Positions 48,603 to 60,747 of a DNA stretch of 64,000 bases are shown here, in pieces. How positions within the stretch are numbered: the first letter of the stretch is position 1; every line of letters starts with the position of its first letter. This DNA comes from Zarea fungicola (taxonomy: Eukaryota > Ascomycota > Sordariomycetes > Hypocreales > Cordycipitaceae). The stretch spans positions 51,465-115,464 of the forward strand of contig FWCC01000370.1 of the NCBI GenBank assembly GCA_900169235.1. The letters run 5' to 3'. Below the pieces are notes generated by a model that made no database searches, was not told the origin of the DNA, and saw only the letters and a program-made list of their open reading frames with translations. Made by a program: the position numbers and the translations under genes.

Positions 48603-49079
48603 TTACCGGCTGTGAATAATTTTAATACGGATAATGTTTAATACTACCTAGGTGTAATCTTGCAACAAAAAATGTGTACATGATCAATCATTTCCACTTA
48701 TACATGTCTGTGCCGCTTCAACCTCATGGAAGCCTGCCTTACTGAAACGCGCGACGAGCTGCGAGATCAAGACCATTTGGTTTTGATATTCTGGTGTTGT
48801 TCTACTGGCATCGAAACATCTAATTTATCTTTCTTAATGATTGTCTTTGTTCCTGGCATGAGAATTATAGGCTGGGATGCGTGTAATAAGTGAACAAGCA
48901 CGGGTTGGCGACGCAGTTCGCCACCACTGGAGCGTGGTGCAACATCTATTCGACGGTGCGCAGCGCGTTGCAATAGAAAGGGGTTTAAACAGCGTCATAA
49001 ACATGTTAATTTCAATAGTTAGCACCAGTCTAAAGAATAATACATTAAAGCTACTTCTATGCTATAGTATTGGTTAGCA
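48603..49079. other. Convergent intergenic spacer
   Basis: 477 bp, AT-rich, no features seen. Confidence 0.45.
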
Positions 49080-50075
49080 TTATGCATATTCCGAATACGT
49101 ATATGGCATAGTGCAAGGCTCTATCCCTTTAGAATGTCCTTCCTCCTCATCGCCCTTCCATTTTTCAGTATACCAAAGCCGGGTATCAAAGACCCTTGGC
49201 GGTCGCGGCGCATCATCGTTCAGCTGGTATCCTTCTTGAGACATGCAATCATACTCGCCAACTAAGTGGCTAACTGGCATATACCACCAGCCTAGGTCAT
49301 CACATGGGTTGCCCTCAATAATATCGTACTTCTCCTCCACAACAAAAGAAGTCTTGTTTCTTGGCAATCTCGACCGCCATTCTGGCAGCCAGTTCTTCTG
49401 CACAACACCAATAAATGGCTCCTTGCTATTGAGTGAGGATAATGAGCGTCTATCGACCATAAGGCAATGGTTAAACCGCGCGCCAGCGTATGATTGGAAA
49501 TGGGCTGGCATGCCGTAGAGCCATGGCAGCTCAGGGTCCCCTGGCTGTGCCTCATAGCGCGGCACGCCCCTTTTCATCGCCCAATCTTCGAACTGGAGAC
49601 GCACACCGGCCGAGGACAGAGCATCGAGGTGTGAGCCTTCAAAAACAGGAAAGTCCATAAACTCCTCAAGTTCAGTGCATCCAGCTATAGATTTTTTCAG
49701 TTTGGAAAATAAAAGCCGTGTAAAGCGCGTAAACTGCTTATCAACGTCATCGCCGCCGTAGGCGGTTCGGTACACCGGCCACCCCCATCTCGGCTGCGGA
49801 CTGCCATCGACTGACGACTGGCCTTCGAGTGGCGAATTAAAAAAGAGAGACGTTGATAAGTATGGAAACTCTTCGCCTTTATCCCATGCCGCCTGCGCTT
49901 GTCTCATAGAAAACAGCGTGTGAAATGTCATCAATACCGGCTCACCACGCACGGCCGGGCCAGTAGAGTACTTCGAAACTGGGGTACCGCGGGTACGGAC
50001 TATATGACGAATGAAGAACGGTAGCCGCCCCTTTGTGATTGGCGTCGAGCAGGCGACCCGGAGCAAGCAATTCAT
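49080..50075 (-). CDS. Hypothetical protein with mitochondrial-like N-terminus
   Basis: A single-exon frame of 331 residues. The first 40 residues contain several Arg/Lys and no Asp/Glu (for example FFIRHIVRTRGTPVSKYSTG), resembling a mitochondrial presequence. The rest has conserved-looking aromatic motifs (WGWPVYRTAYGGDD, LGWWYMPVSHLVGEYDC) but I do not recognise a family. It is the only member of the surrounding cell-wall group without secretion signals. It is transcribed in the same direction as the chitinase downstream of it on that strand's 3' side. Confidence 0.65.
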   Translation of the reverse strand: MNCLLRVACSTPITKGRLPFFIRHIVRTRGTPVSKYSTGPAVRGEPVLMTFHTLFSMRQAQAAWDKGEEFPYLSTSLFFNSPLEGQSSVDGSPQPRWGWPVYRTAYGGDDVDKQFTRFTRLLFSKLKKSIAGCTELEEFMDFPVFEGSHLDALSSAGVRLQFEDWAMKRGVPRYEAQPGDPELPWLYGMPAHFQSYAGARFNHCLMVDRRSLSSLNSKEPFIGVVQKNWLPEWRSRLPRNKTSFVVEEKYDIIEGNPCDDLGWWYMPVSHLVGEYDCMSQEGYQLNDDAPRPPRVFDTRLWYTEKWKGDEEEGHSKGIEPCTMPYTYSEYA

Positions 50076-50550
50076 GTTGATACTTGGGCGGCGGTTGCTT
50101 TCCCTTCAATGTAGATTTTGGGAGAGAAGAAAATGACGGGACGCGCAAGACGGATGAAAGGAAAGTCATGTAAAGGGGAATAGTGGCCTAGCCTTTACTA
50201 ATTAGTGGCGTGGCTGTCGCGTAGTGAAAGGTGGGTATGATGGACCCCTCGTACAGTTCAACTATAAGTAAGCAGTAGGGTTGCTAACTAATGCTTCTTG
50301 GCAAGGTACGCTCTGCAATGAAGTAATTTTATATTTATGACGACATGAAACGTTACAAATACCAAACACCAAGACGGCATTTAAATAGTGAGAGCTAAAC
50401 CTGGCGGTGGCGGTGCAAATATTAACCGTGCAGATGATGACGACAGGCATTCAAAGGGTCAAGGGCGATGTAGCTCACGACCTCGGTAGCTTAAGAAGTC
50501 AGGTGTATCGATTTTAAGCAATTGTCCCCCCGGTGGCACTTATCTGACCA
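50076..50550. other. Intergenic spacer
   Basis: 475 bp between the orphan gene start and the chitinase 3' end. Nothing recognised. Confidence 0.45.
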
Positions 50551-53500
50551 CTATTCCTTCCATTTAGACAAGTCAAAAGCACTGCCATACTTTTCATACA
50601 CTTTAAGCTCCGACGCTATTGTCCGCATGGTGGCCTTGCTTATACCCTTATTTTGCGCAGCCATGTTGTAGACGTCACCCAGTATCTCGGTGTATCGACC
50701 CCTTGAACGTGACTCTACGGTCTGAATCCAGTCCAGTCTAAACTCCGCCCACATTGACGAAAGCCCGACAAGGCCCCAGATGTCTTCCATCAGTTTGGCC
50801 TCACGGCCAAGATTGAATAGTACTGTCGTTGCCTTGACCACCACATCAGGCTCATTCAAGATCTCAAAGATTGCAGGAATCTATCAAATTTCAGCAAACT
50901 ATAATCTTGCATAATAGGAAATCAAAACTTGTTCAATACTCACCTCTCGTATCGACTCCATCAACGATTCCTTCGCCGTTTTTTTCTCCGCTTTGGTCCC
51001 AACACCAACAGCCTCGACCCATTCCGGTAGGTTTGTCTTGAGCACTCTTTCCAACTTGAAAAGTTTGCCTTTTGCGTTATTCATACTTGATGGTAGATAG
51101 TAGAATGGGTCAGTGTTTACGTCCGAGCCAATAATTTCGTAGAATCGGTCATTCATAGTCTCTGGTAGCCTGTTACCAATCGGTGGTAGACTAGCCATTA
51201 CCTGGCCGTTCCAGGCGAAGTGGAACTTAATATAATCAATTGCAGCTGTAGCTGTCAGCCTTTTTGAAGGTAAAACACCAGTCAGACAAGTTTTGACAAA
51301 TGCCTTGACAATTTGAATTTCAATTGCATGATCGTTTTCCATCTCAAGCCCAGTCGGAAATCCGGTATTGCGTATGGCGATGGCGTCGAGTCTGCTCACC
51401 GCCGCGTTCACACAGATATTTTTCGTGATCCTAGAATGAAAATCAGCGTCATATGCTTTAATGAGATGAGCAGATACCAGCTTACGTGAAAGCGAGTGGA
51501 GGTAGGCCAACTCTTCTCTGGAACTTCAGCATAGCCGTAGTCGAGTGGTAGTACGCCGACTTGAACGTCAGCGAGAGCAGGCCTACTGCATGTGGCAGCC
51601 ACTTATTTATCAAGATACTGGTTTCTCTTGTACCACCGCGGCGCTCTAGTACCTCATACTCGAGAGAGTCCTGCTCGTTGACGGCTTCGAATATGCTTCG
51701 TTTAATGAATGACACATTCTCATCGTCATCCTCACCGCCAAGTCCATCTTCTGCTTCGCAGTTACTTCGGATTGAGTCGCAACTAAGTGGCCCAGGGCAC
51801 ATAGTTGGCTGGTTATCGTCAGGATAATTCGCATTTGGTTTGCAGCATAGAGATTTTTTGCGTCCCCCTACAGTGATGTCAGCGTCGTCCCGACCATATT
51901 GTAACTGCCAATACATACACAGACACTGCTTCAAACCATTGTTCCCTAGCGGGTCAGTCGCCACTGTAATTTCTGACTCGTCACATCGGTTTTGCGCGCA
52001 GTCGCCTTGTCCAACCCAATGACACTCGGCAAATGGCATAACCTCAACGTCTGTTTTGCAGCAGTATTTCATCCCCTTGTTATTCCAAGGGCATTTACTG
52101 TCCAGACTGACTGCGCTGCTAAGCTCTTTCTCAGAGTTGTCGCACTTTGAGCCACTTATAAGTGTCAGTAGAACAGAAACCTTTCCTCACTGAGCTGTTG
52201 TGAAGCTGCCATATTGTTTGGATTCCACGTACCAGCTAGTCCAACGACACACAGAATCGACGTCTGCATATGCACGCGTACCGCAACAAAATGCCTTGTC
52301 ACCTCGCCCGCACTCTTTGGTGTCGCCTTCATCGAGAGCACCTCGTGGGTCGGTCTTGCCGCCATTTTTGGAAGAAAAAACTAGCATCTCGCCTTGGTGG
52401 CATTGTCCATTGCAGTCTTTTGCGCCATTTGTGCCTCCCCGCCAGACACAGTATTGGGGCAGACTATTGGATCGACAGCAAATTGTTTTGCCGTAGACTC
52501 TCTAATAAGTGAAACATTCGTTAGCCCGCGGTCTCATAGATGAATGGGTTAAAGGCAAAACTGAAACCGACAGCCTTAACTTACATTTCCTTTATCCTTG
52601 CAGCCTGCAGCATCATAGCCCATCAATGTATATCCCGCATCGCATTTCCCCGAGTACGCAGTAACATCACTGCACTCCTTCGAGCGATAACATGATTGAC
52701 TGAATTGCTGATTCAAATTGGGTGTTGGATCTTCGTTCAACTCTTCTCTCTCGGCATTCGGATCCACATCTGATATCTTCTTTCCCAGCAACGCAGAATG
52801 TGCCGACCACTCGTAATCGTCTGTTGTAGAGTTTCATCTCAGCTTTTTTGGGGGCATTCTTTGCATGAAATTGAGAATACGTACCTAAGTCTGAAGCCCA
52901 TATCAGTGATCCAGAGAAACCAAGATTATCAGCCCATTCAACTTTTTGCTTAAACGTATCAGCATCGTCAAATGATATCCATTGGTCCTTATCCCACGTC
53001 ATATACTTGACAGCTGCTTCTTTGTCGTGAATAAGCTTTATACCAGGATTCTTCTGCAGTATATCCTGAATCTCATACCACGCAAGATAGCCGCTGGTGT
53101 CAGTGCAAGGGCCAGGTTTTGCACCGCCCGAGAACGGGCATCCTGGAGATGTGCATGATGGGTTACTCAATGTAAAAGCGCGACCATAAAAGCCAAATCC
53201 GAGTGAAACTTGAGAAGGCTTGACACCAGCGCGCCATAATAGATCGGCTGACTGCTGCAGCTCGGTGAGGTTGGTGTGCCCGAGGACCTGACTTCCACTG
53301 GATAGATCTAAATTAGTATTTATTCAGATGATATACCATATTTTCAACACGTACATTGTGTTGTTCCTATCCCAGACTCCGTGAAGGTCATAGCTCATCT
53401 AAGGCCAGTTAGCCATGTAGCAGATTTCAGGCGGTGAGAACTAACCAAGTTCGTCCAATCTGCATATTTAAGTAGGCCTTTAACATCAAACCATTGGAGG

Positions 53501-54842
53501 TACCAATAGGACGCTGGAATTGTAAAGGAGATGCCTAGCTTGCGGCCCGAGCTATCGAACGTCTCGCGAATCTCTTTCATGAGCAGAACAAAGTTCTGAA
53601 CATCATCAGGCTTACCGCCTCGATCAGGAGCCCCAGGATATTCCCTGGCACAAGGTCGGATTATTGGTTAGCTTATTTCGGTGAGGCAGAAAGAGGTTTA
53701 TGGTTCGAGCCAAGGAGACATACCAGTCAATATCAACACCATCAAACCCAAATTCGTTGAGAAAACCAAGTAAATTGGACGCAAATGCCTTACGATATAA
53801 AGAATTTCTTGCGATATTACCAAAAACTGGTTGGGTTGGTGTGCCATCATCTGAGAATGTCCAACCTCCGAGACTCAGCCAAATCTTAATGCTTGGCTTT
53901 TTAATCTTAAGGTCTGCAAAATCATTAAACAGGGAGCCTGGTGTAAGAGCATCCATAGTTGTAATGAGGAAACTGGTTGGGTGGATAAAGGCAAAAGCAT
54001 AATTGACATGTGTCAATGCATTAACTAGCAATATCTTGTTAGGAACCGAAAATTATTGTTTTGGTACAGATCCGAGCATACGTGGTAACTCCTTTGGTAG
54101 GGTCTTGTGACATTTTGAGCGGGCATTCCATGCTTCATAATAACCGATAACTATCCGATTCTGTTAGCTCCTATGAGTCAACATTGTTTGGTGCAGGAGC
54201 AGCTACCTTTGGATAATGTTTGACCTGTCGTTGAGCCGGAGGGAGGCTTCGGATGCAAGACGCAATTGCTCTGGCAGTTCTTACCACAGAATAGCTCCGT
54301 GGTGCCACAAAATCCGAATTCGCTACAGCTATAGACAAGTTAGTCTTTCATTTGATTCATACGGAGACTGTTCCGTACCAGACGCTAAGCGGGCAATCTT
54401 TGCCAGGTTCCTTTGCGAACTTGCCGCATTCCGCTTTTGCATCGCAATTGGCAACGCAACCAGCGCCACAATAAGTTGGACCTGTTGATAATGTTATTGT
54501 CCGCATTCGTTTTAAACGGCAGTGGTTTCACTCACCATAGCCACACCACCCGCTTGCGCCACAGCATGCACCGTTTCGACAAGGGCGGGCTGCGCTGCAG
54601 GTAAAATCATCGTCTGCGGCAGCGTTGAATAGATTGGCAGTATGTTGAGATTGTGTTCCATTCAGGGTTGTTCCGTTCGAGACTGCGCGATGCCCGTGAC
54701 GATGTACCCGCCAAGAGTTCTGCATTGGTGGCAGTCTCCATCCTTCAGGACTACTATTGACAAGCACTAGACAGAGAGAGACAGTGAACAGGGCCACATG
54801 GAATTTGATCGAACAAAACTTGGTTAAGTTCATCATTTTCAT
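50551..54842 (-). CDS. GH18 chitinase with hevein-type modules, killer-toxin-like subgroup C architecture
   Basis: Thirteen exons: 54842-54536, 54481-54379, 54328-54207, 54150-54082, 54024-53724, 53644-53446, 53398-53355, 53297-52885, 52820-52585, 52501-52233, 52154-51486, 51430-50944 and 50880-50551, giving 1182 residues. A signal peptide (FHVALFTVSLCLVLVNS) precedes two Cys-rich hevein-like chitin-binding modules (about 80-175; PCRNGACCGASGWCGYG, CCSEFGFCGTTELFC). The GH18 barrel (about 180-530) has VIGYYEAWN, LSLGGWTFSD and the complete catalytic signature DGVDIDWE, created by splicing across 53645-53723; Glu is the acid. After the barrel come Cys-rich segments (CVWRGGTNGAKDC, CCGTRAY) and a long unclassified tail. 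This order matches fungal subgroup C chitinases, whose relatives include yeast killer-toxin chitinase subunits. It is likely secreted and acts on fungal or host chitin. It is divergent from the LysM gene at 56001. Confidence 0.9.
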
Positions 54843-56000
54843 TCCACTTGATGCCAGATATTTTGTCAGAGTATATGTAAAAGAGTTTTGTTTGGCAGGG
54901 AAGGCGAAGTAAGGTAGGTGGGATACAGCCTCATATTTAGAGTGACCGGCTTTCAGCCCATGCAAACTCGTTTCAACTACGGCATCGCAAGTTCTGTCCT
55001 GAAAAAACTTCTGTCCTGAAGAAAACAGTGCTAATAGCCGTCGGTGGTATCGGTCGCCCACAACGAATGGCTTACTATCCACTGCCAAGAAATAATGTAA
55101 CATCAGCCGCAGTAGAAGGAACAGGTGGGGATGGGGGCTACACTACACATGCCATCCTGCAAATGCCCTCAACAAGTCTCAATTTCACTTTGTATATCAA
55201 CATATTTGAATTAAATCGCGCACTTTAAGAATGCTATATGATGCATAACTGCTTTGATGTTTTGATTCGTCCTTCGTATTTCAGGGTCCACAGCGGTTGT
55301 GGCTCAGTGCCGCAAAACAATGATAGTAGATATGAAGTTCACCTCGTGAAGCAGCTTAACGGGGAAATTGCGGGCCTTCAAATTAATAACTAACGCGCGG
55401 AGTCTGATAACTGACCTTTCTTGTTCCTTGTCCAAATTGCCTCGGTCAGAAAATTGACCTGAGTTAGCTGTCTTGCTTAGGAAGGTGTTAGTAATGGTAA
55501 TTAACGGCGGGACTCCCAGTTCGCGCTGTGGTTAAATCAAGGTTGATTTATCAGAAACTAATGCAGCCTTTCAGGCACACGCGCCTACCCCTGCATAACG
55601 GGGCCAAACTTAGGCAAAGTAGTCTCGTCAACTACTGCAGGAAGTCGGGTCTTTCTAAGTCGAGGGCAAGCCTAGAACACAATAGCGTACAGAATCCAAA
55701 GTCGCGATTTCTCAGAAAAAAATTTCGAAATCCATTGCGGGATTAATTTAAACGTGCATAAGTTTACTTTTGCTTATGCAGCATAAGCCCGCTTCGGCAA
55801 GTCGTTCGCTCTGGTTCGCTATGTTGCGAGGTCTTCAATCCGGAAAAGTGAAAACCACGCAACAGACAACAAAACGTTCATGTATCCCGCGTACCACTGA
55901 ATCATCAATCGTCATACATTCAGTGCCAGCTGCACTTGAGACTTTGGTGTATTTTCTTACCGCTGTGTGCTGAAGTACCATCTCATGCGCGACACAAACC
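54843..56000. promoter_or_regulatory. Divergent promoter region between chitinase and large LysM gene
   Basis: 1158 bp between two outward-facing start codons of genes with related substrates. No coding frame with an ATG and plausible product was found. Shared regulation is likely but no operator was recognised. Confidence 0.5.
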
Positions 56001-59000
56001 ATGATTTTACGAGTGCAGTTTTTGCTGCCAATACTTGCGCGGGTCACCCTCGCTCAGCAATTTGAACAGAACCAATACCCTTATGAACTCCTCGGGCTAA
56101 CCACTGCTTGCTTCTCGGCCGTGAATGCGACAGTTCAAGGGTGTTCAGAAATTCTGGCGGGCCATGCTTCCTTGTAAGATCTCGTCTATGCTCCGTTCTA
56201 CTTTCTATTCCATTTTAACATAACGATCTTAGCGATGGAAATCCCCGAGTACTGGGCAAGCAAGACCTCGACCAACTCTGCTCTGACTCATGCCGTCGCA
56301 GCCTGCTGCAGATGAGAAAGGAGATCCAGTCAAACTGCATGGCAGATATTGTGGTCAAAGATGACATTGCGTATCCTCGTCTGTACCCCGAAATTATGTC
56401 CCATTTTCAAAAAAGCCAACTTGGTTTCTAACATAACACTAGCTAGCTTTATGATTGACAACTATGTATACGCCTATGATATCTCGTGTATGAAAGACGC
56501 GTAAGTAATCGGACAATACCAACTCTTCCTGCAAGTTAACATCCCACGGCGCCGCAGTGCGACTGGCGTTTACTGCGACGTACTTTCTCAGGATCAATGG
56601 AAAAATGAAAACGACCAAGATACGTCCTGCTCTTACTGCAGCTTACAAACATGGAAGTATAAACTTGAGTCACCGTTGAGATACGACGAGGACTACGCGG
56701 CTGCTTTCTCAGCACAGACGGCTGCTTGCCATGCATCTGGCTACTCTTATGCAACTCCAACTGCCTATGCACTGAATGCAACAGCGACACCCTCTCCTAC
56801 CAATGTCGAATGTCCTGCATTTAGCCATGTTGTTTCTACCGGGGATACGTGCTACTCTGTTGCTGATCAGCATGACGTGCCAACGTATGGCATCATCTCT
56901 CTCAACGGTTTGGGAAGAAGCTGTGATCCTCTTACTGCAGGTGCTAAACTCTGTTTGCCAAAACCTTGTCAGCTTTATGAAATACAAAGCAGGGACACTG
57001 CTGCAGTTATTGCTGCCCGCTATAACACTAGTGTTCCACGGCTTGCGGCATGGAATCCAATGCTTACCATGGATGGTGCAAACTTTGGTAATTGGAAAGG
57101 ATACTTTATTTGCGTATCGTGAGTTTATGTACCTAGCCACGTTAGAATTTCACCTAACTTTTCAATAGGGTACCAGGTGGATCATTGACAGTTCCTGACG
57201 CCCCGGCTGTCACGGCAGCCCCAATACCAACGAATGCTCATCCGCAATCAGCAAAAAGTTGTGCAAAGTGGTATACTGTAAGAACTTTTGCATGCTGCGT
57301 TCAAACACCTTTGCGCCTTACTAATGCTAAACACAAGGTAAAACGAGAGGAGGATTGCGCGAAGCTGAGCTTGGCAAACCAGATCTCAGGCACTGATTTC
57401 GAGTTTCTGAATCCGTCCGTTGGAAGCCAATGCTCAAACCTTGAAGCTGGCTTCGCTTACTGTGTAGCTCCAGTTGGTGATATTAGTTTATACCCAGGGT
57501 ATCATCCAACATCGACTACGTCTTTTACTCGCACGCCCCGACCGACCTCGACCTCGACAGAAGACGTATATATTCCCACCAATAGTCCGCTCGCGCCAGG
57601 GACCTTGGACAAGTGCTATTATTACAGCCTAGCCGTTACAAAGGGCAGTAATCTAGATTACGTGAATTCCTGTGCGGTTTGGGCCGCCGCGCACAGGGTG
57701 GAAGTCTCTGACCTTAAGGAATGGAACCCCAGTCTGACGGATCAAGATTGCACTTTTAAGCCTGGCTACAGATATTGCGTAGAAAAAGTTCAAGTGCCCG
57801 GTAAATTATGTCTTTCATATTTCTGTCGTGATATTCTCGCAGCTTTTGTTTGACTGACCTATACCTTCTCAGAGAAACCTTACATTGCTTCGTCGTATTG
57901 CATGTCTGGTGTGACACAAGATATGATAATGCCAAAAACAGACCCGGCTTGCAATTGTTTTAGCTACGTGGATAACTTTTACCCAGATTGTAAGTAAAAT
58001 ACCGATTGAACGGCTTGGTAGGCAAACTAACAATTCTTACTAGTCATCACCTGTGACGATATTGTTGACAACTTCAAGATGGATTTGAGTATGAGTTTGA
58101 CTCGGCTACTGGAGCTCAACGGTTGGCTCACACGTGAAAACTGTTCAAAGGACATCTTTGCCGGCCTTCAAAAAAAAACTGACCGTCGTTATTTCTGTAT
58201 CGACAATGGCGCCAGGCCAACATCAACGGCTATACCGCCACCCAGGACAAGTCCCACACTATTTCCGTCAATTACAAGCACTTCGACTTCAACCACAACG
58301 AGCCAGGCTTCGACTACAAGAACATCAACAATCGAAACACCCTCACCAACACAACCTGGCCTAGTGAATAACTGCAAAAAATTCCATTTTGTATTTCCTG
58401 GTCAGTCCTGTGACAGCATTATGGCCTTGAATGGGATCACTCGAGAAGACTTTACGCGCTGGAACCCGTCCTCTGGTCAGGACTGCAGCACTCTATGGGC
58501 CAACACATTTGCCTGCGTCGCCATTACTTCTGATTTCAACTTTAAAAATGGAAACATTGATAATTGGAAGGTGTATGATGGGTATTTTGAGTCCCGAGCC
58601 AATGTACTCGCCGCAGGTAAATCGTGGGGCGGCAAAGCCGCGCTTGAGACTCCATTTACGGACTTTTCCCTAAAAGGCGAAATCACACTACCTAACAGTG
58701 ATGGTGATGCTGGCTTCATCATTCGCGGTTCGAACCTAGGTGAAGGTGCCGACAACTACCGCGGCTACTACGCTGGCATCAGCGCTCAGGGCTGGGTTGT
58801 GCTTGGTCGTTCTAACAATGGATGGACGACTCTGGGCAACACTCAGATCGATGTGGCTTCTCTCAAGGCACATCCCGTAATGGTTCGCGCGAGCAATGAC
58901 TTGATTGAAGTCTTTGTGGATGACATGAACACACCGAAGATCAGCGTGAGAGACAACACCTTCCGCAGTGGCATCGTCGGCGTCAGAGTTTATAATACTG

Positions 59001-60058
59001 GCGCGATTTTTGACAAAATCCAAGTGAACCCATTCCAGTTCTATGATTTTAACATCGACACAAAGCTTGCTGGGTGGGAAATTCATGGCGGTTCTTTTGA
59101 CGCGTCATCAGGCGCCCTGATCGGCAAGGGCTCGCCAGAAGGGAAGGCCACCCTCAGCACCGTCTATTCTGATTTCATTCTAGAAGTTGATATTACCCCT
59201 GCGGCAGGTAATAATGCAGGCGTTCTTTTCCGCGCTAGTAATATTGCTACTGGCTCTAACAACTACCGTGGCTATTATACCGGAATAAGTATAGACGGCA
59301 AAGTGGTAATTGGTCGCATTACTAACAATTGGTCTGAAATGGGAAGTGGCAGAGCAGAAATTATCGCGGGAAAGTCATATCGGTTTATGGTGGTAGCCCA
59401 AGGAAGCTCTTTCAACATCTATCTTGATGGCAAGCTCAAGATCTCCCTCAGAGACGGCGCGTACCTAAGCGGTCAGGTTGGAGTGGTTGCCTCTGATACC
59501 GAAGCAAAATTTGATAACTTCCGGGTTACGTCTTCTGCTTCAGCCAATTCGGTTGACGAGAGGTTTGACTCTGGGGGCATGGCCGGCTGGGTTACGTACG
59601 ACGGAACCTTTGACGCATCCTCCGGCGCCCTAGTGGCGGGCTCAGCCTGGGGTGCAAAGGCTTTACTTGGTGCATTCTTCACGGATGTAGCGATCAACGT
59701 GGATATCACACTCCCAAGTGGTGAGATTGGGGATGCTGGTCTCATATTCCGGACGTCGGACAACGGCAAGGGTGAAGATACTTACCGCGGCTACTACGCG
59801 GGCATTTCAACACAAGGTACAATTGTGCTGGGCCGCATTAACTTCAATTGGTGGGGCTTAGGCAGTGCAAAGGTCACTGTCAATCCCGGATTCTCTTATA
59901 CACTGGGAATCAGAGCGATTGGTGATCGGATCCAGGTGACTTTGAACAGAATGCTCATGATTGACGTTACCGACAACTGGTACACGGGCGGTTTAGTCGG
60001 AGTTCGCGTTTATGGGACAGGCGCATCCTTTGATAATTTAAAAATCCTTCCTGCATAG
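56001..60058 (+). CDS. Large secreted multi-LysM protein with three ConA-like domains
   Basis: Eight exons, 56001-56173, 56233-56370, 56447-56500, 56558-57118, 57169-57277, 57338-57800, 57873-57989 and 58044-60058, give 1209 residues. After a signal peptide (VQFLLPILARVTLAQ) comes a Cys-rich region (to about 200) and then about six LysM-like modules: about 206-258 (FSHVVSTGDTCYSVADQH), 259-308, 330-385 (WYTVKREEDCAKLS), 430-495, a divergent one at 520-590, and 648-699 (FHFVFPGQSCDSIMALNG, WNPSSGQDC). A Ser/Thr/Pro linker (about 595-645) separates the fifth and sixth. Three ConA-like beta-sandwich domains (about 700-858, 860-1020, 1030-1209) share NYRGYY and GRxxxxW motifs. Chitin binding is inferred from LysM; the ConA-like part may bind another glycan. 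It is paired head-to-head with the chitinase. Confidence 0.9.
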
Positions 60059-60701
60059 GTTGGGACCTTTTTTAGTAGTTTTCTATTCTTTTATCCAAAT
60101 TTTATAAGCTACTTTTTTTTGGGTTTCCTAAACTGCCAAGACTTCACATTCTACACCCGCTCAGATTTAAACCTTTCAATACTTCTACCGGCGTGTTAGC
60201 GTTAAGTAGCAGTGCCGCCATAATAACTCCTATCGAGGTTGGCCATGTCATATTCGATGCTTTCTAGGCATCCTACTCTATGATGGAGGTTGCTCGCTCC
60301 GTCAGCTGAATTATCTAGCACTTCCTCGACCACAACTTCAAGCAAGACTGCTTTGGCGACGATCGAGAATGCTGTTACTGGCGTGGGCGAGGCGTTCCTG
60401 CATGGTCTCCCAGATTTGGTGCACCGTGTTGTAATATTGTCTGGTCATAAATCGGTCTTGAATTTGCTCCCGCTACTTCCAGAGTACAGGCACCAACTCC
60501 AACTGGTTTCTACGAAATCATTCCTCAAGGCTAAATGGAATTTACTAATTTACATTTGCTATAGTGTTAGTCCAATCTTTTGCTAGCTGACGTCGCGTAA
60601 CAGTAATCGTACAGAACGCCGGGCGATGTAGGGTAACTCTGTAGGTGGCCAAGCTGTACGAGTTATCTGACCGAATTGGGTAGTAGACCCCAGTCACTAA
60701 C
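60059..60701. other. Intergenic region between LysM gene and transposon
   Basis: About 640 bp. A stretch at 60290-60586 is open but lacks an ATG start and a recognisable product, so it is not called. Confidence 0.4.
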
Positions 60702-60747
60702 TAACGTCGACCACCTACTTCTCGCCCACCCCCACATATCGCCCACC
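60702..60747. repeat. Left TA duplication and 44-bp terminal inverted repeat
   Basis: TA at 60702-60703, then the repeat beginning ACGTCGACCACCTAC. It matches the right repeat with one mismatch (T here, A there at repeat position 17). Confidence 0.95.

Noticed and set aside
52155..52190. A 36-nt intron (GTGAGG donor) in the chitinase
   Set aside because: Too short for a usual fungal intron; the GTACGT donor at 52232 with the same acceptor gives a normal-length intron and a Cys pattern that fits the family.
60290..60586. Open frame downstream of the large LysM gene
   Set aside because: No ATG start, no domain, and it lies in unconserved-looking spacer next to a transposon.
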